Counted from the first letter of the stretch, positions 43,591 to 59,200 are shown. The stretch is 64,000 nucleotides of DNA from Bimastos eiseni (GCA_959347315.1 OY365822.1:7400714-7464713), one strand, 5' to 3'. The notes: generated by a model not told the origin, from the sequence alone. Numbers and translations are program-made.

Positions 43591-45542
43591 AACATGACTG
43601 CTGCTTTTAACACTTTCATGTACTCAAAATACCTGGAAAACCAATGCAGTCATTGTCTAATTGAATTTGCATTTTGGCTATTTATAGCAGGTCTTCAGCG
43701 TATGACCTGTCTGCTATTTATAGCCTGAATTGCATGTTTGCTATAAAGAATCTCTATGGTATATATATGTGACCTGTCTGCTACATAGCTCCCACACCAT
43801 TGTTTGGACTTTGACAGTGCCAGTTCCAAGCCTGGAGAAAGGAGGAGGGTGACATCAAATCATCTTTGATATGGAACGGCGTCGTTAAAAAATCAACAAC
43901 ACAGGTCCTGTCTGCCATTGCTAGAATCTTCCTCTTCTTCATTCCTGTTCTTTGATACATGTGTTCCTTCTGCTGTTTTTTGGTCTGTCAAATAATTTTT
44001 TGTCTTGTGTTATAATATATTATGTGCATTGTGCTATTGTTCCAGTACCTGTTTTTACATGGTTTGATTTGAGTATGTGTGCTAATAATGTATGTTGTCT
44101 AGATTGTAGTTCATGCGTTGTGCTAATATGCCAAAAGGTGCTTCTCTTGATGGAGAAGTGCATAATGTGAGAATGTTCCAATGGGTGTGCTATTGAAATA
44201 CATGCATTCCGCTATTGTCAATTTGCTGTATTTAATTTTATTCTTGTGTTAAATTAAATTAGTTAAAAATAACGACTGCAGAAAACCAAGAGGATAGAGT
44301 GTATCAAGTTTCTGTGCATTTCTTTAAAAAATGTCTTACAACTCCTGGTTTATTTCCATGGTTAGATAGAATGAATCGGATGTTTTAAAACGTTTATTTA
44401 ATGTTACAAATACTACATCCTCCTTTGATAACGTGACCTACCTAAGTTGATGCATCGACAGTTCACAAAGTATGCTTATTCTACATCTCTGTAACTCTCA
44501 GTAACAGTAACTTGCAGTTATAGGCCTACATAGTATCACAGCCCTGGCAACAGCGAGAAGTCTGGAATAAAGAAAGTGATCGACCAAGACAAATTTATCA
44601 CCGAAGTCACAGTTCAAGCCAGTGGCTTTAGATCTACAGAGAAACTCATTTGCAGAGAAAGAAGACGAAAAAGAACTAGAAAGAGAACTTCACAACGGCC
44701 TTGTCCGGTCGGAACCACCTCGGTATGTAGTGTGCTTGAGGCGATTTTTCAAGCAACCTCTTAGAACAAACAAACAGGGCCCAGATCGACACTGGGCAAA
44801 GGCTTAATATGTAAGAAAAACAATATTCTGGGTCAAAATTCTTAACCCAACTGCTAAAAAATAAATGCCATGTGAACTTTCAAGAGAATCTATTTTTCGA
44901 GCGCTCCAGTTCACGCCCGATTATCCTAAACAGTTGTGTAAACTCGGACTAAGATAATAATATAATTAACACGCTCTAACCGCCTAACATCTAAATCCGC
45001 ATTAATGCCATTTGAATTATAAAAACTGACAGTAACAACAGATACTTCAAAATCAAAGCTACAAACCATCAGTGAATTTAAAAATTGCTCTTTTCAAAGC
45101 CATTCCAAACAACATATTACTGTATTTACTCACTTGGCAACTTAACAACAGCACGAAACAAGATCTCCAATTATATGGGATTAATTTAAGCAAATAAATG
45201 TATGTAGCGACATCATCTATTAGCACAATCGATGGCAATATAAAGAATCATGCATCAAAGTCATTGGTAACGGTATTCGAACACTTATAAGTGTTATCCT
45301 CTTCCGACTGATGCATAACTAGTCCCATATTAATAATTAGTCCGTTATATTAATAAATGGAATGATGCCACACAGGTGTGTAGATGTAACAGTGCAGTGT
45401 ATTCAGCTAAGCAGCCAAGTTCACCCCAATTTTAGCCTAGCATTAGGCCATCTCTGTATATACCTGACATGTGCATTCCACCACGGGGGTGGATACCGCT
45501 TGTCGACAACATCCTACCAGGGATGAAACAGGCCATGAACAC

Positions 45543-45606
45543 ATGGTAAACTAAGGTCAAGGGTCAACTAGGACAAGCATTGGTAAAGAACACATAATCC
45601 CGTTTC
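45543..45606. repeat. Dispersed repeat pair, copy 1
   Basis: TGGTAAACTAAGGTCAAGGG, then TGGTAAAGAACACA and GTTTCAA, in the same order as 48166-48229. Confidence 0.6.
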
Positions 45607-46295
45607 AAGGGATGCGGCTAGGACCTCCACATAAAGACTTCAACCTCCAAGCGGCAGATGACTTCTGCAGAGGTCACCGAAGGTTATGAGGAGTCGGACA
45701 GCCACTACTGGATGGCTTTATGGTATTAACGGAAAATTTGACCATGAGCAGCCATTGTTGATTACAAATGATGATTTTTAAGGCAGTTGAATGACCTACT
45801 GTGTGAAGCACAAAGCTTGAAACATCAGGCAAACAAGATGGTCAATTGCTCTCCTTACAGGTGAAGTCTTAACAGTCGCCAATTTAAAAGAATATTCAAA
45901 TATCGTGGACAAAGCCTTGAAACCGTGATGCAATAACCATGAACCAACATGCCAATACCAAAGCAAGAAAAGAAACATCACCAATATTGAAACAGAACCA
46001 AAATCACCGTGCAGATATTTCACAATTCACAAGCAAAGACGTTAAATGGTCCACCTTAACCATCCACACATGATCTGTGGAATGAGAAGATTGGCGTTGC
46101 AACAGACAAACAAACTCTAGAGTTGCATTCCAAATCGTGTTCATGACAGAACACAGAATGCAAGCAAACTTTTTTAAATGGATATTTTTAAAAGTCAGAC
46201 AAAAATGCTCAATATTTTCTTAATATTTTAGGAAATAAGGATATTAGTAGAAACCGTTTTAAAATGACATAATTTGAAATCGATTAAAAATTGCA

Positions 46296-46301
46296 TTTAT
46301 T
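46296..46301 (-). terminator. Candidate polyadenylation signal for NSD
   Basis: AATAAA on the minus strand about 390 bases after the NSD stop codon. Other AT-rich candidates exist, so this is tentative. Confidence 0.35.
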
Positions 46302-46688
46302 TTTTGACAAAAACCTTCCATTATGAGTAAACAGAAATCTACGGCCATTCCGCCATCCAATTTTGGCACAGGGTATTCGTTATATTAGGGGTAAACAATG
46401 AAACCGTATTTCTTGAAGCCTGCTTTGGATATCAACTTCTTGTCACATAAAATTTTGTAGCCTAATCAGTGAGCTAGTAAAATCAAGATTACGATCCCTC
46501 TACAGCGGTGACGACTGATTGGTGCCGACGATATCACAAGGAGAGTCAATGGAAGCAGATTGTCTTCATTTAGTTGCAGATACCATACAAGATACAACCA
46601 CAGTGTCTAACGAGAGACGCGGGCAACATCGTCCCCACTCGACAGCGCCGCGTCCGGCAGAAGCGGATCTCTTAACAAAACCAGTTCG

Positions 46689-47245
46689 TCAGACTCCGGC
46701 CTGGCTAACTCCAGTTTTCTCAATCAACTTGGCAAGTTTCCTCGGAAGGCCGTTAGCGGTTCTGCACCTAATAGCACGACAACATACCGCGTCGACGTGC
46801 CCCGTTCTTTCCCTCCTGCTCCGCCTTGAATCGCTTCTGGGTTTCTGATCGTTGACAGCCGCCTCGTGGACGACATCGGGTTTGGCACAGTGTTCCAATT
46901 TGGCGTCGGGAAATTCCTTCTCAGCAGCGACCTTTCCCTCGACGGGTACCCCATCGCTGGCTAAAGGCGTGACAGGCACGTCATATCCAGTAAGAAAACT
47001 GTTGGTGTCACAGGAGTTGGGGAGCGAAGACGACACCTTTGCAAGGCTTTTGAGTGGAACGCTCCCCTCTGCCATCACCAGGTCCTGGTGCTCGAAGCAG
47101 ACGAGTCGTGAGTCCTCGGGACGCTGGAAGATCTTTCCATCGACGTGCTCGTTGCAGAAAGAGTTGGGACAGAGGGAGCAGAGCTTTTTGGCACGCTTTC
47201 CACATTTTGGAAGATCGCAGTGATGCCAAGGGCAAAGCCACTTGC
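46689..47245 (-). CDS. NSD: NSD coding exon 18: C5HCH finger, tail and stop
   Basis: [33 protein letters not shown] and LVCFEHQDL complete the PHD5-C5HCH module that in NSDs contacts partners and histone tails. A poorly conserved tail of about 120 residues ends at TGA. Confidence 0.92.
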
Positions 47246-50200
47246 CTGGAAAATCACATCAACCATAATGTAACAAGAAATTTGAAACTGTTCTCAACAG
47301 ACACAGGACTCAGGAGGAGTACACCCACGCTACCTGCTTCAGGCTGACCCTCTACCTCTGCCATCTCTGGCTGTCTATCTCCCTCTCCTCGCTCTCTGGC
47401 TGTCTCTATATCTGCCTGCCTGTCCCTCTCTCCAACTGCCTCTTTCTTGCTACTTTCTCTTGCATTCTGCATATCTTTCTCTCTGTCTGTCTCTGTCTGT
47501 CTCTGTCTGTCTCTCTCCTAGTAGGTTCTGTAATAGCAGTCAAATCATGGGCTAGAAATAAACTTAGCGCTTGCTTCCACTAGTAGCCGGCCCATTCGCA
47601 AGAAACGCATAGGACAGAAATAAACAGAGCATTAGTTAATCAATTAATCGTATATTGAATCATCTACATTCTAAAATAATAATTAATGCAAACAAGACAA
47701 GGAGATATAGAGGTTGAGTAATTAATCAAATATTAATTTTTAACATGCCAAGTTATAATTTTATGTAAAGGTGCAATGATCTGGTACTGAGGAACCTGGC
47801 TGGAGGTACTGCTCCAGTACACTCTGGTGTACAAGCATAAAATGTCTGATAGGTTGGCGCCAGTCCCAAGCCAGGATAAAAGAGGCGGGCAATGCCAGTC
47901 GCCTTCGTTATGTTACAAGAACCACTGCTGCCACTCGGAAAGAACAAAGGCACTAACCACGTGGCGTCTGATTTCTTTTGAGGCACCCGAGATGGTACGC
48001 CTTTGGGCACTTCCATTTGTCACAGAGAATCAATTCGCCGCCATTGTGGCACCGGAAGCACTCGTCCTCGTGTCCGGCGGCGACTTTCTGGCGCCGGCGC
48101 TTCTTCTTGGGACGCTTTTCAGAGTCAACAGCTGCCTATGGTGCAACAGAAGCCGAACATCAGCACGTGGTAAACTAAGGTCAAGGGTAAACTAGTGGAA
48201 GGCATGGTAAAGAACACAATCCATTTCAAACGTGTCGAGTCAAGTAGGAAACTTTCTGGACTATAGATTGCCCTTTTGAACAAGAAGCACGAACGTATAA
48301 CCGGGAAACCTTTTCCCACTCCGTTACACAAGACGCCACCAGCGACTCTTGTGTAAAAGAAACGCGACTTAGAGTCAGATAAATACAGTTGGTTAATGAA
48401 AAAGCAATGCATGCAGATGAATAGAACAGCAAGGTAAAGTAAGGCAATGTTTCCCAGACTAAGGGTCACGACCCAGAAGTGGGTCATGGCATCTTGTCAA
48501 GTGGGTCGCCATGCTTAAAAAATGAAACTGTTCTTTTGACTTTCTTTGTTGTATTGTCACTAAAGCATACTCAAATGAGTAGAGTCTAGTCTCTTCGTTA
48601 TATCAAGTATATTCAATGCATACATTGCAAATTGACATTGAAATGCTAATTAAATTTTAACACAATAATTTTCGCCTTTGTGAGGTGGGTCGCGGGCATT
48701 CAAAGATTTTTCTAAATGGGTCCCACAACAAAAAAGTTAGGGAAACACTGAAGTAAGATATACTGAACCCATCAAAAGTAAGCAGGAAATAAGCTGTCGT
48801 AGACATAACCATAACCAAGTGTTTTAACCATATAATTATACTAATTAGTAAGATAACCAAATCTATAGCACAATAGGAACATCAGATGAAATCTATCATA
48901 TTCAAACATACTTCTTAGAAAGATAACAAATCTATAGTATAATCCGTTAATCCTCCATCTTTTCTGAAAAGATGTACAAACCTTAGGCCTATCTCCCAGA
49001 AATCCACTGCAGACTGGTGCCCCGCATCGGCAGACGGTCTTGTCGTTGCCCAGACAGTCCAGGTTGTAATTGAACGTCAGCTCTGTACCTGTTTTAACGC
49101 CATTTCAAGATGGTTACCAATTCATTGGAACATTTCTACTGCATCTCAAATCTAAGCACCATGGCAGTAGGGCAAATTCAATGTAAAGAAAAATCTATTA
49201 ATGCTTAACCTTATTACAGAGAAATAAGAAGACGCCACTTTATGACAAATGAAAAAAAAACTAAAAGCACAGCATGGAATGATTAATGTCAAGACATATT
49301 AAACAAGATAATACATGAAAAAATAGAAAGACCGACAGTCTACTTCAATTCGCTTTTCTGGACATCAGATTCACATTTCTGCTTCATTTAGCATAGAAAT
49401 ATTTTTAATGAAGCTAATGAAATAATAGAAAGATAGTCAGCCATACAGAGAGAGATAGAGAGAGAGGGAGAGAGCAAGATAGAGACAGACAGACAGACAG
49501 AGAGAGGCAGACAGAGCCAGACCTGCCGATATGTCCTCCATTGCAAAGAGGCCAATGCGAATGTCACCGTTGACGGTCCATTTCTGCGTTTCACAGTTCG
49601 GTTGGCAGCTGTGGTTCATGAAACGCGAGTTGTTACCCTTTGGACCGGCGTCGATGATCCTTCAAAACAACAGGATACAACCGAGAGCTACAAAAAGTTA
49701 TATAGTCATCAGAGAATCTAAGTTAACCATAACTATTGTGGTCCAGAAGTGAAGCAAAATTGAAATGATCATGCCATAAAACAAATTGATCCAAAAGGAG
49801 AGGACCAGACAGACAGACAGGAGAGAGAGAGACAGAAAGAAAGAGACAGATGAAAATATATCTGCCCACCTGTTTCTGTCGATCGTCAGCATGTAGTAAT
49901 TGGTGACGTCATTTTGATGATAATCATCTAGTCGCTTCTTACACTCCGCCTCATCAATCAGGTCTCCCACATACTCGTGAACAAACTGACCCTGAATACA
50001 CAAAATCAAGCACACGCACTGCTTAACATGTGGTCTGTCCAGATAAACAGTATCGGGCATCTCTGAAAACTCCTGTCAATAGGAGAGTCCAGCTTCATTT
50101 TTGGTGAAGATAAATAACACAAAAGACTTGAACCACAACTGTTTTGTTCGTACCTGTTTCATTTGTACTTGTCGTGCGTTTGCAGACATCTGATTAAAGA

Positions 50201-53200
50201 ATATACTTACTTACTTTCATCTGCTGGGGTTCAAATACCCACGAGGACACCAATACTTCAAGCACTGCCATTGTGGTATGCAGATTATTATTATTATACC
50301 AGAGTTTAACGACATCCTATAGCATCACAGGCTGATGACGTCTTCAAAGTTATTTACGTATTAGTTCAATGTCATACATAGTTTTCGTCTGTTTTCTTTC
50401 TTTTGTCTTTCGCTCATTTGTCTGGTTATGAATTCCGTTTCTGAGACTTGTTCATACGGTAATATTTAACAGATGGGTCTTATGTGTTTTTCATAACATA
50501 TCATTAACATATCATTATTTAATTTACATTTATATACATGCATACATACATACGCATAATTAGTTAGTTGGTGAGAAGCGCCATATAAATCTAGAAATAC
50601 AATACCATGCGTCCGTCACAGTGATGCACACGCTCATAACACTACCTTCTTGACGCCGGCATTTGCCTTCAGTCCCCATCCACGCTTCTCCGTCCAGAAA
50701 GGCGCCGAATCCACGTCCTCGTGGAGCTGGAATCGCTGGTTATGGCAGCTGGACCCGGCAGGGCACACGGCCGGATGACACTCGTACATCATCAGCCGAT
50801 TGATGCAGTCCGCATCCGGACCGCACGGGCTCTCCATGTCCCGACGGCAGTGACAGCGAGGAATCTCCGAAAGCGGAGGCAGCTTCCGAATCTCCACGTT
50901 TCCAATTGGCACATTCGACTAAGAGGCAAAGGATGCAAAAAAATAACATAAGGTTGGATCCAATGTTGTCAAGTAAATTAGGGCATAAAGATAGGATAGA
51001 AGAGATAAGTGCAGAAGAGAAGACAGTAAAATTGCAATTTCATATTGCAATTAGTTCAGAAGTGCACATACGCCTTGACGTCACAATTGATAATTTATTG
51101 CCAGATAATTGCACGCAAAGGACTTGCTCAAGGACCCTACACAGTTAGCCCTCGGACGAGGATCGAACCCGATCTCTTCGCCTTACATGCCGACCATTCT
51201 AACCAATCGGCCACTGTGCCACGCATAACTGTCATCGAAATACTTAAGGCAAATGCTTGTAGAGACAGACATGAAGCTCACCTTGACGTGCTTATACGGA
51301 GCTGGTCTCTTCCTGCTTTCCAGCACCGATTTCTTTTCCTTCTCCTCAACCCACAGCTTGCATGCTTCACTAGCCTCCTTAACAGCTAAAAACACACACA
51401 TGCTACACAGAGATTTAGATGACACCAATATAATAAAAATTCTGGTGTTTTTCTACACATGCAAAGCACATGTTTTTCCCTAGCATTCATTGATAGGAAA
51501 AACAGGAGAACACCTCTGACATTCGCCTAGGCCATATATCTCGTTATTTGGCATTATTCGGAAGGATCTGCCTCAGCAAATATCATTGCACACAGATAGT
51601 TGCAAGTAACATTTAAAAAATTATTCTATAAAATTACATGTATAAATGTTACATTTATGTTCACCAGAAAATGACAAGTTAAAAGTCCACAACACAGTCA
51701 AAAGTCAATTCCATTATTTATTTCTAAACGAAAAATGTATCCGTTAGTTTGTACTGGTAACAAAACTTTAATTTTTTTATTTTTATGAAGCTCTGCATGT
51801 GGAACAAATAGTCCTCAGTTTGTACCCAACAAATAGAACACCCAAATAATAGCAGTCCGTACTCGGTGGAAAATGTCCACCCCGTAACTCCCTGTTCAAT
51901 GCCAGTCCCTTTCCAAGCAGGTTACAACATGCAAACACAAACATCATCATCATGTACTATATGCCAGACATTTGGTAGTGTGGGTATCAAGAAATCACCT
52001 CCACTGTCCTGGATTCTCTTGTCCTTCATTGTTCTTGCTGTTATTGTCAAGTCCTCGAGTCTAATAAGGACCTTCCAGTCATCTTGCTTTTGTAGAGGTG
52101 GTCGAGTCTAAGGTCTCATTGCAAGGACAGAATTCAAACCTTAAAACCACAGTTGCCGATTGGTTAGAGCGGTCGGCCCGAAACACTCGGTGTGCGCTGA
52201 GCGAGCCGGTTCGACCCTCGTCCGAGGTGTCAGTCACTGTGTAGGGACCTTGAGCAAGTCCTTCGCACACAATTGCGCGGCATTACAACTGCAATTACGC
52301 CGTCGAGGCATGTGCACTTCTGAGCAACATATGTAAGAAGAAGAGCGATATCAAATTTCAAGAATTTTGATTAAATCATACCTTTCCGGAATGTAGCCTC
52401 AAACTGCTTCGATTGGTTGTTTCGGTGTCCTTTGTCACCCTCTTGAAACATGAACACTCTGAGGGGCAAAAAAGCACAACAGATTTCAATATTACAAAAT
52501 GCTCTGTTTAGATCTCTTGATTAGCCATCAAACAGCGCCTCATGCCATCACCAATGCTCAATAAATATCTTTCAAATAAACAGAGAAGTGATCAGTACAT
52601 TATATATATATATACATATACATATATACATATATATATATACATAAAAATAAATATATATATAACATATTTATATATAACTGAACAAAACAGACTGACC
52701 ATTCGTTAGCAGCTTCCACGGTACTTTGGTCAATACGAAAGGTGAAGAGGGTATTGCAAGGTATGGGCCGTCGTATAATGGATAACACGCAGATGCGCAG
52801 AGCTGAGGAACAGAGTTCGAGGCCCGTATCCCCCATAATGTTGACTAGAACTTCTTTCGCTAGGCTGCAGAGTTGGTAAAATTAAATATGTACCATAATG
52901 GGCACCTTGCTCCAGTTGCTCAATCCATTTAAGTTACGACTTGTCATTTAGTGGAACATATATCGAACTGTTTCGTATACTATTCTGAAGAGCACTAATG
53001 TCATAAATTCTCAGATACGATTCATAAACACCGTATACTTATTGCATTGGTTACAGTAAGTTATCCGAGCTATGACAAGCAATATGTCTACCTCCCTCTG
53101 TGCGTCCAGAGATAATCATTTGAGCCGAAAAATCGAACGGGGAACTCTCCAACGTTATGGTGCTTCAGCTGGATGTTGGTTGGAACATTTCTTGGATGAC

Positions 53201-56200
53201 AAATCTCTCCGGGCCACCACCTACAGAACAAACTCACAGCGTTAAAGACAAGATGATAGGAAACAGCAAATTAAACAAATCAATCAATCATTCAATTAAT
53301 AATATATTGTTTCCAACCACGATATAATTACAAGTTCATTCTACTCCGTCTTAGGGGTTGGTAGCAAAAGGAGGACCCAAGAAAGGAACCCCTGCATGTA
53401 TAGTCGATTGACCGTGGTCAAAATGAGCAGTATAAAATTTTACAATGGACGATTGAAACTATTATTCATAAACAGTAATCATAACTAATCTTCAATCAAT
53501 CAATCAAGACATGATACAGCACCCCTTCAAGATATCTACACCGAGACGCTCCTGGCCTAACCGCAGCTGAAAAGGTCGAATAAGGTGAAGCTATGCATAA
53601 AGAAATAAAGGGCAAGAATTGGCTATGTACAGTAAGCTTAGAGAAAAAACTCAGGTAATGTAAGGCATGATGAAACAAAAATAATTTTTATTACGAGCCT
53701 TCACAGAGCCCCCAGGTAGGTCTTACCTGTACGAACCAGCCTTCGACCACACGATATCTCCATAGAGAGGCTTCCTTCCTTTGATACAGTCGTTGCAGTG
53801 CCATGACCCTTCGGCCGGACTAATCTCGAGGCATTGCGCATGGAAAGAGGCTGGACAACTGTCGCAACACATCAGCGTACCACCTGGAAAATATAAAAAC
53901 GTACCACTTCAGTACACATCGGAAGACAGCCAAGAAAACATGGAGCACCGCTAATCAGAAATCTGGGAGGCTGCCTAACCCTCAAAGCTGTAAAACAGTA
54001 ACGCTTGGCAGAACTGGAAAAGTAACGATTAAGTTCTAGTTTTAGAACAATCACAGATATACCCAATGCATTTTCCCTCTGATATGAATATAGTACCACA
54101 CCATTAATCAACAATCAATCAATCTATGCAATTTATATAGCATCTCTTCATGATATATAAATTATCCATGAACACAATAAATAATTGTTTCATGTTATAA
54201 AAACTGCTAAAATAGGTTCAAAGTGAATACTAAATAACACAAAATAAATACTAAATAACACTAAATAAATAAGGTTAGCTGGTGTCATTGCAGAGATGAT
54301 AAGTGTCACCCTCCTCCTTTCTTCAGGCTTGGGACTGTTCCTATCAGAGTACGAGTAGCGGCAGAGTTTTCATGCACTTCTATGTTGCAAGGCAAACCTC
54401 TTGGTCAACCCACATGTGTGTCACATGATCAAGACTACTTACTAACACAACCGACTTACTAATACAACTGACTTACGATCACGACTGACTTACAATTACA
54501 ACACACTTACTAATACAACACATTTTTTTCATGCACAATGTAATACAACCCACTTACTAATACAAACCGACTTACGATCACGACTGACTTACAATTACAA
54601 CTAACTTACAATTACAACACACCTAAGATTACAACCGACTTACTAATATAACCCACTTACTAATGCAAACGACTTACGATTACAACCCATCTCACCTTCT
54701 GAGCACAAAAAGCACCAGGCGACATTGACATGCATCATTCGTTTCCTGCATTTCAACGGATCGTAATGATTGCTACAGATGATGTTCAGCCCACCAACGT
54801 GGACACTGCCAGCCGCAATGCACAGATCACCTGTGTGATATGCGGTGGGACAACGAATGCATCGGAAGAAACGACCTTCAAACAAAAGAATTAAATCACA
54901 TGTCAAGCCATTAAAAAAAGAATTGAATCACATGTCAAATTATTAAAAAAGAATAAAGTCAAATTGGTTATAATTGGTAATTAGACTAATTTATTCATTG
55001 GGTCACTCTTGTGTGCAACTGTAAGGTCAAGGTAGCCCTGCTCCTCTGTGCCATGGTCTCTTCACTCTCAGGTCGCTCCAATATCTGCTCGGATGGTAGA
55101 CCTTCTGGGCGATCAATGCATGGGTGGGGCGGGCCTACATCTCAATCTAGAAGTCCTGCTTATGTTTGGTCTATCTAGTTGGTAATGCCTTCCACAGAAA
55201 ATACCTCATACTTCTCAATCTATGCCTTACTGTTCCAGAAATGACTTAAGCCCATTCATTGTACTTGTTAGTGATAGAAGTGATTTGGGTCAGGAGCGTC
55301 GCTGAATGACCGAGTGGTGCTTTATACGTGTTCGATAACCATAATGAAGCAGCTCAAGTTACTAAAACATTAATAACTTGAGCCATTAAACTCACAGCTT
55401 ATTTAAGCCACAATGTTCAATGCAAACTCAAAATAAGATCATGAAAGCAAATTGAGTCGTGAAATCATGAGACCCATAAAGAAAAAGGAACATGGGTCCT
55501 AACAACTGATTTTTTTTACAATATTGCCCTTCCTCCATAGTTCAGAATTGCACACAAGAATATACAGAGATATCGATGGCACATATACAACTATATCGCA
55601 GAGCTATTATTGTGCACGAAGGACTTGCTTTGAATTGATATCTTGAAGGGGCGCTATATTAAGATCACATTGATCGATAAACCTCACCTTTCACAGATCT
55701 TACGTTCTTGTCACAGTTCAGTGAGCACGTCACGCATGAATGGAGAGGACAGTACAGATGGTTCTTCTCGCGCCTTGCCAGCGGCAATCCAACAACACAT
55801 TCTTCGTGATAAAATCGCCCGCAGTGGGCAATGCTGCATCGTATCGTGTCAGGACTTGCCTTCTTGCACGCAAAACAGGTGTGGCAGCCTGTAAGAAGGA
55901 AATCAGAATTTGCTCCACTTGCAAAGTCATCAAAATACTATACCATGGTGAGATGCTCTATCAAAAGCAGGCATATGTCGCAAATCACAATTTCGATGTA
56001 ACTGTCAAAAATGTCACAAAGGATCAATTATGTGCTTTGAGTTAGAATCAAATTCGAATAACAAAGTTATAACTCCCTCTACAAATAATAGTTGGGTGAC
56101 GAAATTTTACATTCGTGTCATTTTTTTGGCAATTTTCTCGACATTGTGAGTTGCGACATACGCCTGGTTTTGATAGAGCGTCTCACAAATGGTGAATTTA

Positions 56201-59200
56201 TTACACAGCAATCTTTTTGATTCATGAATTCAGATGTATCAAAAAAAAGGCAAAAGGTGTGCACTAAGAGGATCTGATGCAAATACTGTATCAAGAACCA
56301 GACAGATTTATTAAATTTACTGAGAGGTCAGCCGACAATGTAACTAATAATGCAAAAATGTAGCTATACCACCAATTGGATTGTATCGATGAATTTATAT
56401 AGCACCTCTTGCTGTGCACATCAATCCAAGGCACTACCGGAGGGAGAAACAGAGAAAAGCGACTCTGAGACAACAAAACCAGTTCGTAAGGAGGCGCAAT
56501 TTGATAGAGGGAGCTGGTATAAAAGTGAAGGCAAAGGCTCGTGTCTCAGACACAGCAGTCCTTGCTCGAGGGACAAAGGCTTATGAGTATGCAATCAACT
56601 GCTTCTTACCTTTGGTACATTCATCACAGGTGAACGATTCCAGCGTCGCTTGCGGCATTCCTATGCACGGCAGGTGGTATGTACCTAGACAAGGCCCTTG
56701 GCACTGCACCAGAGAGATTGTCTCCGACGACTTCTCGCAGACCTGGCAGAAGTCCTCCTTCTTCGAATGGGTCGTAACGGTCAGTTTGAAGATCTCCAGA
56801 ACAGGTGCGGCCGGGTCATCATTCACCGATGACAAGGCCTCGTTACTACTCACCTGGATAGACGATAAAAGAATAAATGTTAATTTATATAGCACCACTT
56901 TAACATCTCTCTGAAATCTGTCCTGCCGTGGTTGGGCTGGAAGCACCATCACCTGAAATACTTCTAGATGTAGGTCAGGTAAAGAAGTTGTTGAATGCCC
57001 CTCATAGATCTTTACGGGGCTTTATACCAAGTCCTTTTGAGTGATTGATATCTTCTTTTAAAACTCAGATCATCTTCAAGGAAGACTGTTTATAAGACTT
57101 AAAATTTACTGTATCTCCTAACGAAAGATTCAAGCAAACTGTCACGCTCTGCATTACAAGTTAATCAGCAAGCATTCCACCAATGAACCACTAGAGAACT
57201 TTAAATACCTATTCTCTATGCCTATACCAAAACAGTACTCTGAGCTATTTATGGCTCGTTCATCTGATCTAAACTCAAGACAGCAGCAGGAAAACACAAC
57301 ATGAGGCCCTCGAAATATAAAAACACTGCAACCCTTCTTCACGGATTACTACCATCTGTGTCGTCAGTTTTCCATGACAGACCCACATTGATCAGAACCT
57401 TATGACATTGCAGACTGAACAGAAACTGGGCTGCATACTTTTTCAATCTCCGTTTCCCCGTCAGTGGATTCAGTCTTCTGTTTTCCATTGCGTTTCGGCG
57501 CGTCCACAGAATGACCTTCGGATGGTTCGGCTTTGTCCAGAACCGCAGCATCGGATAACGCCAGTTGCGATTTGCGCTAAGATAACATGTACAGTGTATT
57601 ATTGCCTTAAAGGCAATTGTCTTATATATGTTACAGGCAATGTGTCAAACAGGGATTTTGTAAAATGCCTGATTTCTTAGACTTCAGGCACTAAGTAAAA
57701 TCACCCATTTACGGTTAGGATTAGTGCATAGAGTTAGGGTTTTACAAATTGTCTAGGCATTATACAAAATCTCTAGTTTGACACACTAATGTATATGTAA
57801 AATGTACATTATTTTTGTGGTAAGTTCATCCTAGGAGGCTTTCAGAACCTATGCCAGTAAAGATGACAAACTTGATTAAGAAGAATGAGGTACTTATATA
57901 ATGATTAACAAAATTTAAAATGCACATCACACCATCCTATTAATACATAGATCAACTTATTTCTCTGTCATTGTTAAGCAAGTCAACAGCACAAATTCGC
58001 CTCAACACATATATGTACCTTTGTACGAATAAATGCAAAATGTATATATATATATATATTACATACATATATATTTTAAATATATATATATATATGTATA
58101 TATATATATTTCTACACATGTATTAGTACTGTACACATGTACAAGTACTTCTGCACATGTATATGTAACTCTACACATGTATAGCATATGTATTTCTACA
58201 CATGTAGAAGTACTGTACACATGTATACGTAATTATGTATCCATGCATAATGGTATACGCCAACAAAAGAAACCTTACAGTTTGCTTCACGGTGCAATAA
58301 TTCTACATATTAAGGGCTTTGTGTTGAGTCTATCAAGTGCACCAGCTAGCAGGTGACGGATGGGTAAAAACATTACTATTCTAGCACGTACCTAAAGGCT
58401 CTGAATAAACGATCCTTAAGAATACATTACGCAATGTAATACATACTCGTGGTCGATATCTGACTCCTTCAACATTTGCAGCAGAGGTGTCAGCTGGTGA
58501 GTTCTCTATCCCATTCTCCAGAAAAGAGCGACGACGCGTGTAACGTCTTTTACCTGTACAACAATCTGTATCACATAAGACGATTAATTACTATAAACAA
58601 AAGCCTTTTAATTAAGTTAGGATAGGAATTATTGTTGTTAGGGTTATGCTTTTTATTATAATTATGTTTAAGTCAAAGGATTTGATTCCAAAGGTGTGAA
58701 CCTTATCCAGTTACAATTCATGATATCAAGTATTTATGATTGAAAAGGATAAGAAAAGTATTTATGATTGATTGAAAAGTATCTATGATTGATTGAAAAG
58801 TATTTATGATTGATTGACTGAAAAGGATTGTAATTTACATCAGATTTGTTATATAGGCACTTGACTAATGCTTGATTACATTACATCTGTAAGCACCAAA
58901 CTAAATAATAAATGAGCCACATGCCTTAATGATGCCTATGGTCGAACTAAATATACGGGGAGTGGACCAGTATAGACAGGAACAATTGGGGTCAAAGATT
59001 GTTACAGGCTCAGACCAGCAACTCCTTCCATGCTACTGCACTTTTGGAGGCACTCAAATTGCTTTAATACAAAGATTTAATGTTTTAACACAAACATTTA
59101 ACGTTTATATACAAACACTCGATGTCTTAACACAAACATGCACAAGTACAGACCAAGAACACGACTATCACGGTTTGAAGCACTACATCTGAGAGACAAA

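Larger units (their letters stand above)
43195..46688. other. Intergenic region between convergent Slp and NSD genes
   Basis: Probably holds both 3' UTRs. It contains a CTATTTATAGCCTCTC tandem repeat (43330-43500), a LINE 3' end (43530-43590), AATAAA on the plus strand near 44860 and on the minus strand at 46296-46301, and a dispersed repeat at 45543-45606. A weakly coding-like plus-strand stretch at 44560-44815 was not identified. Confidence 0.5.
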
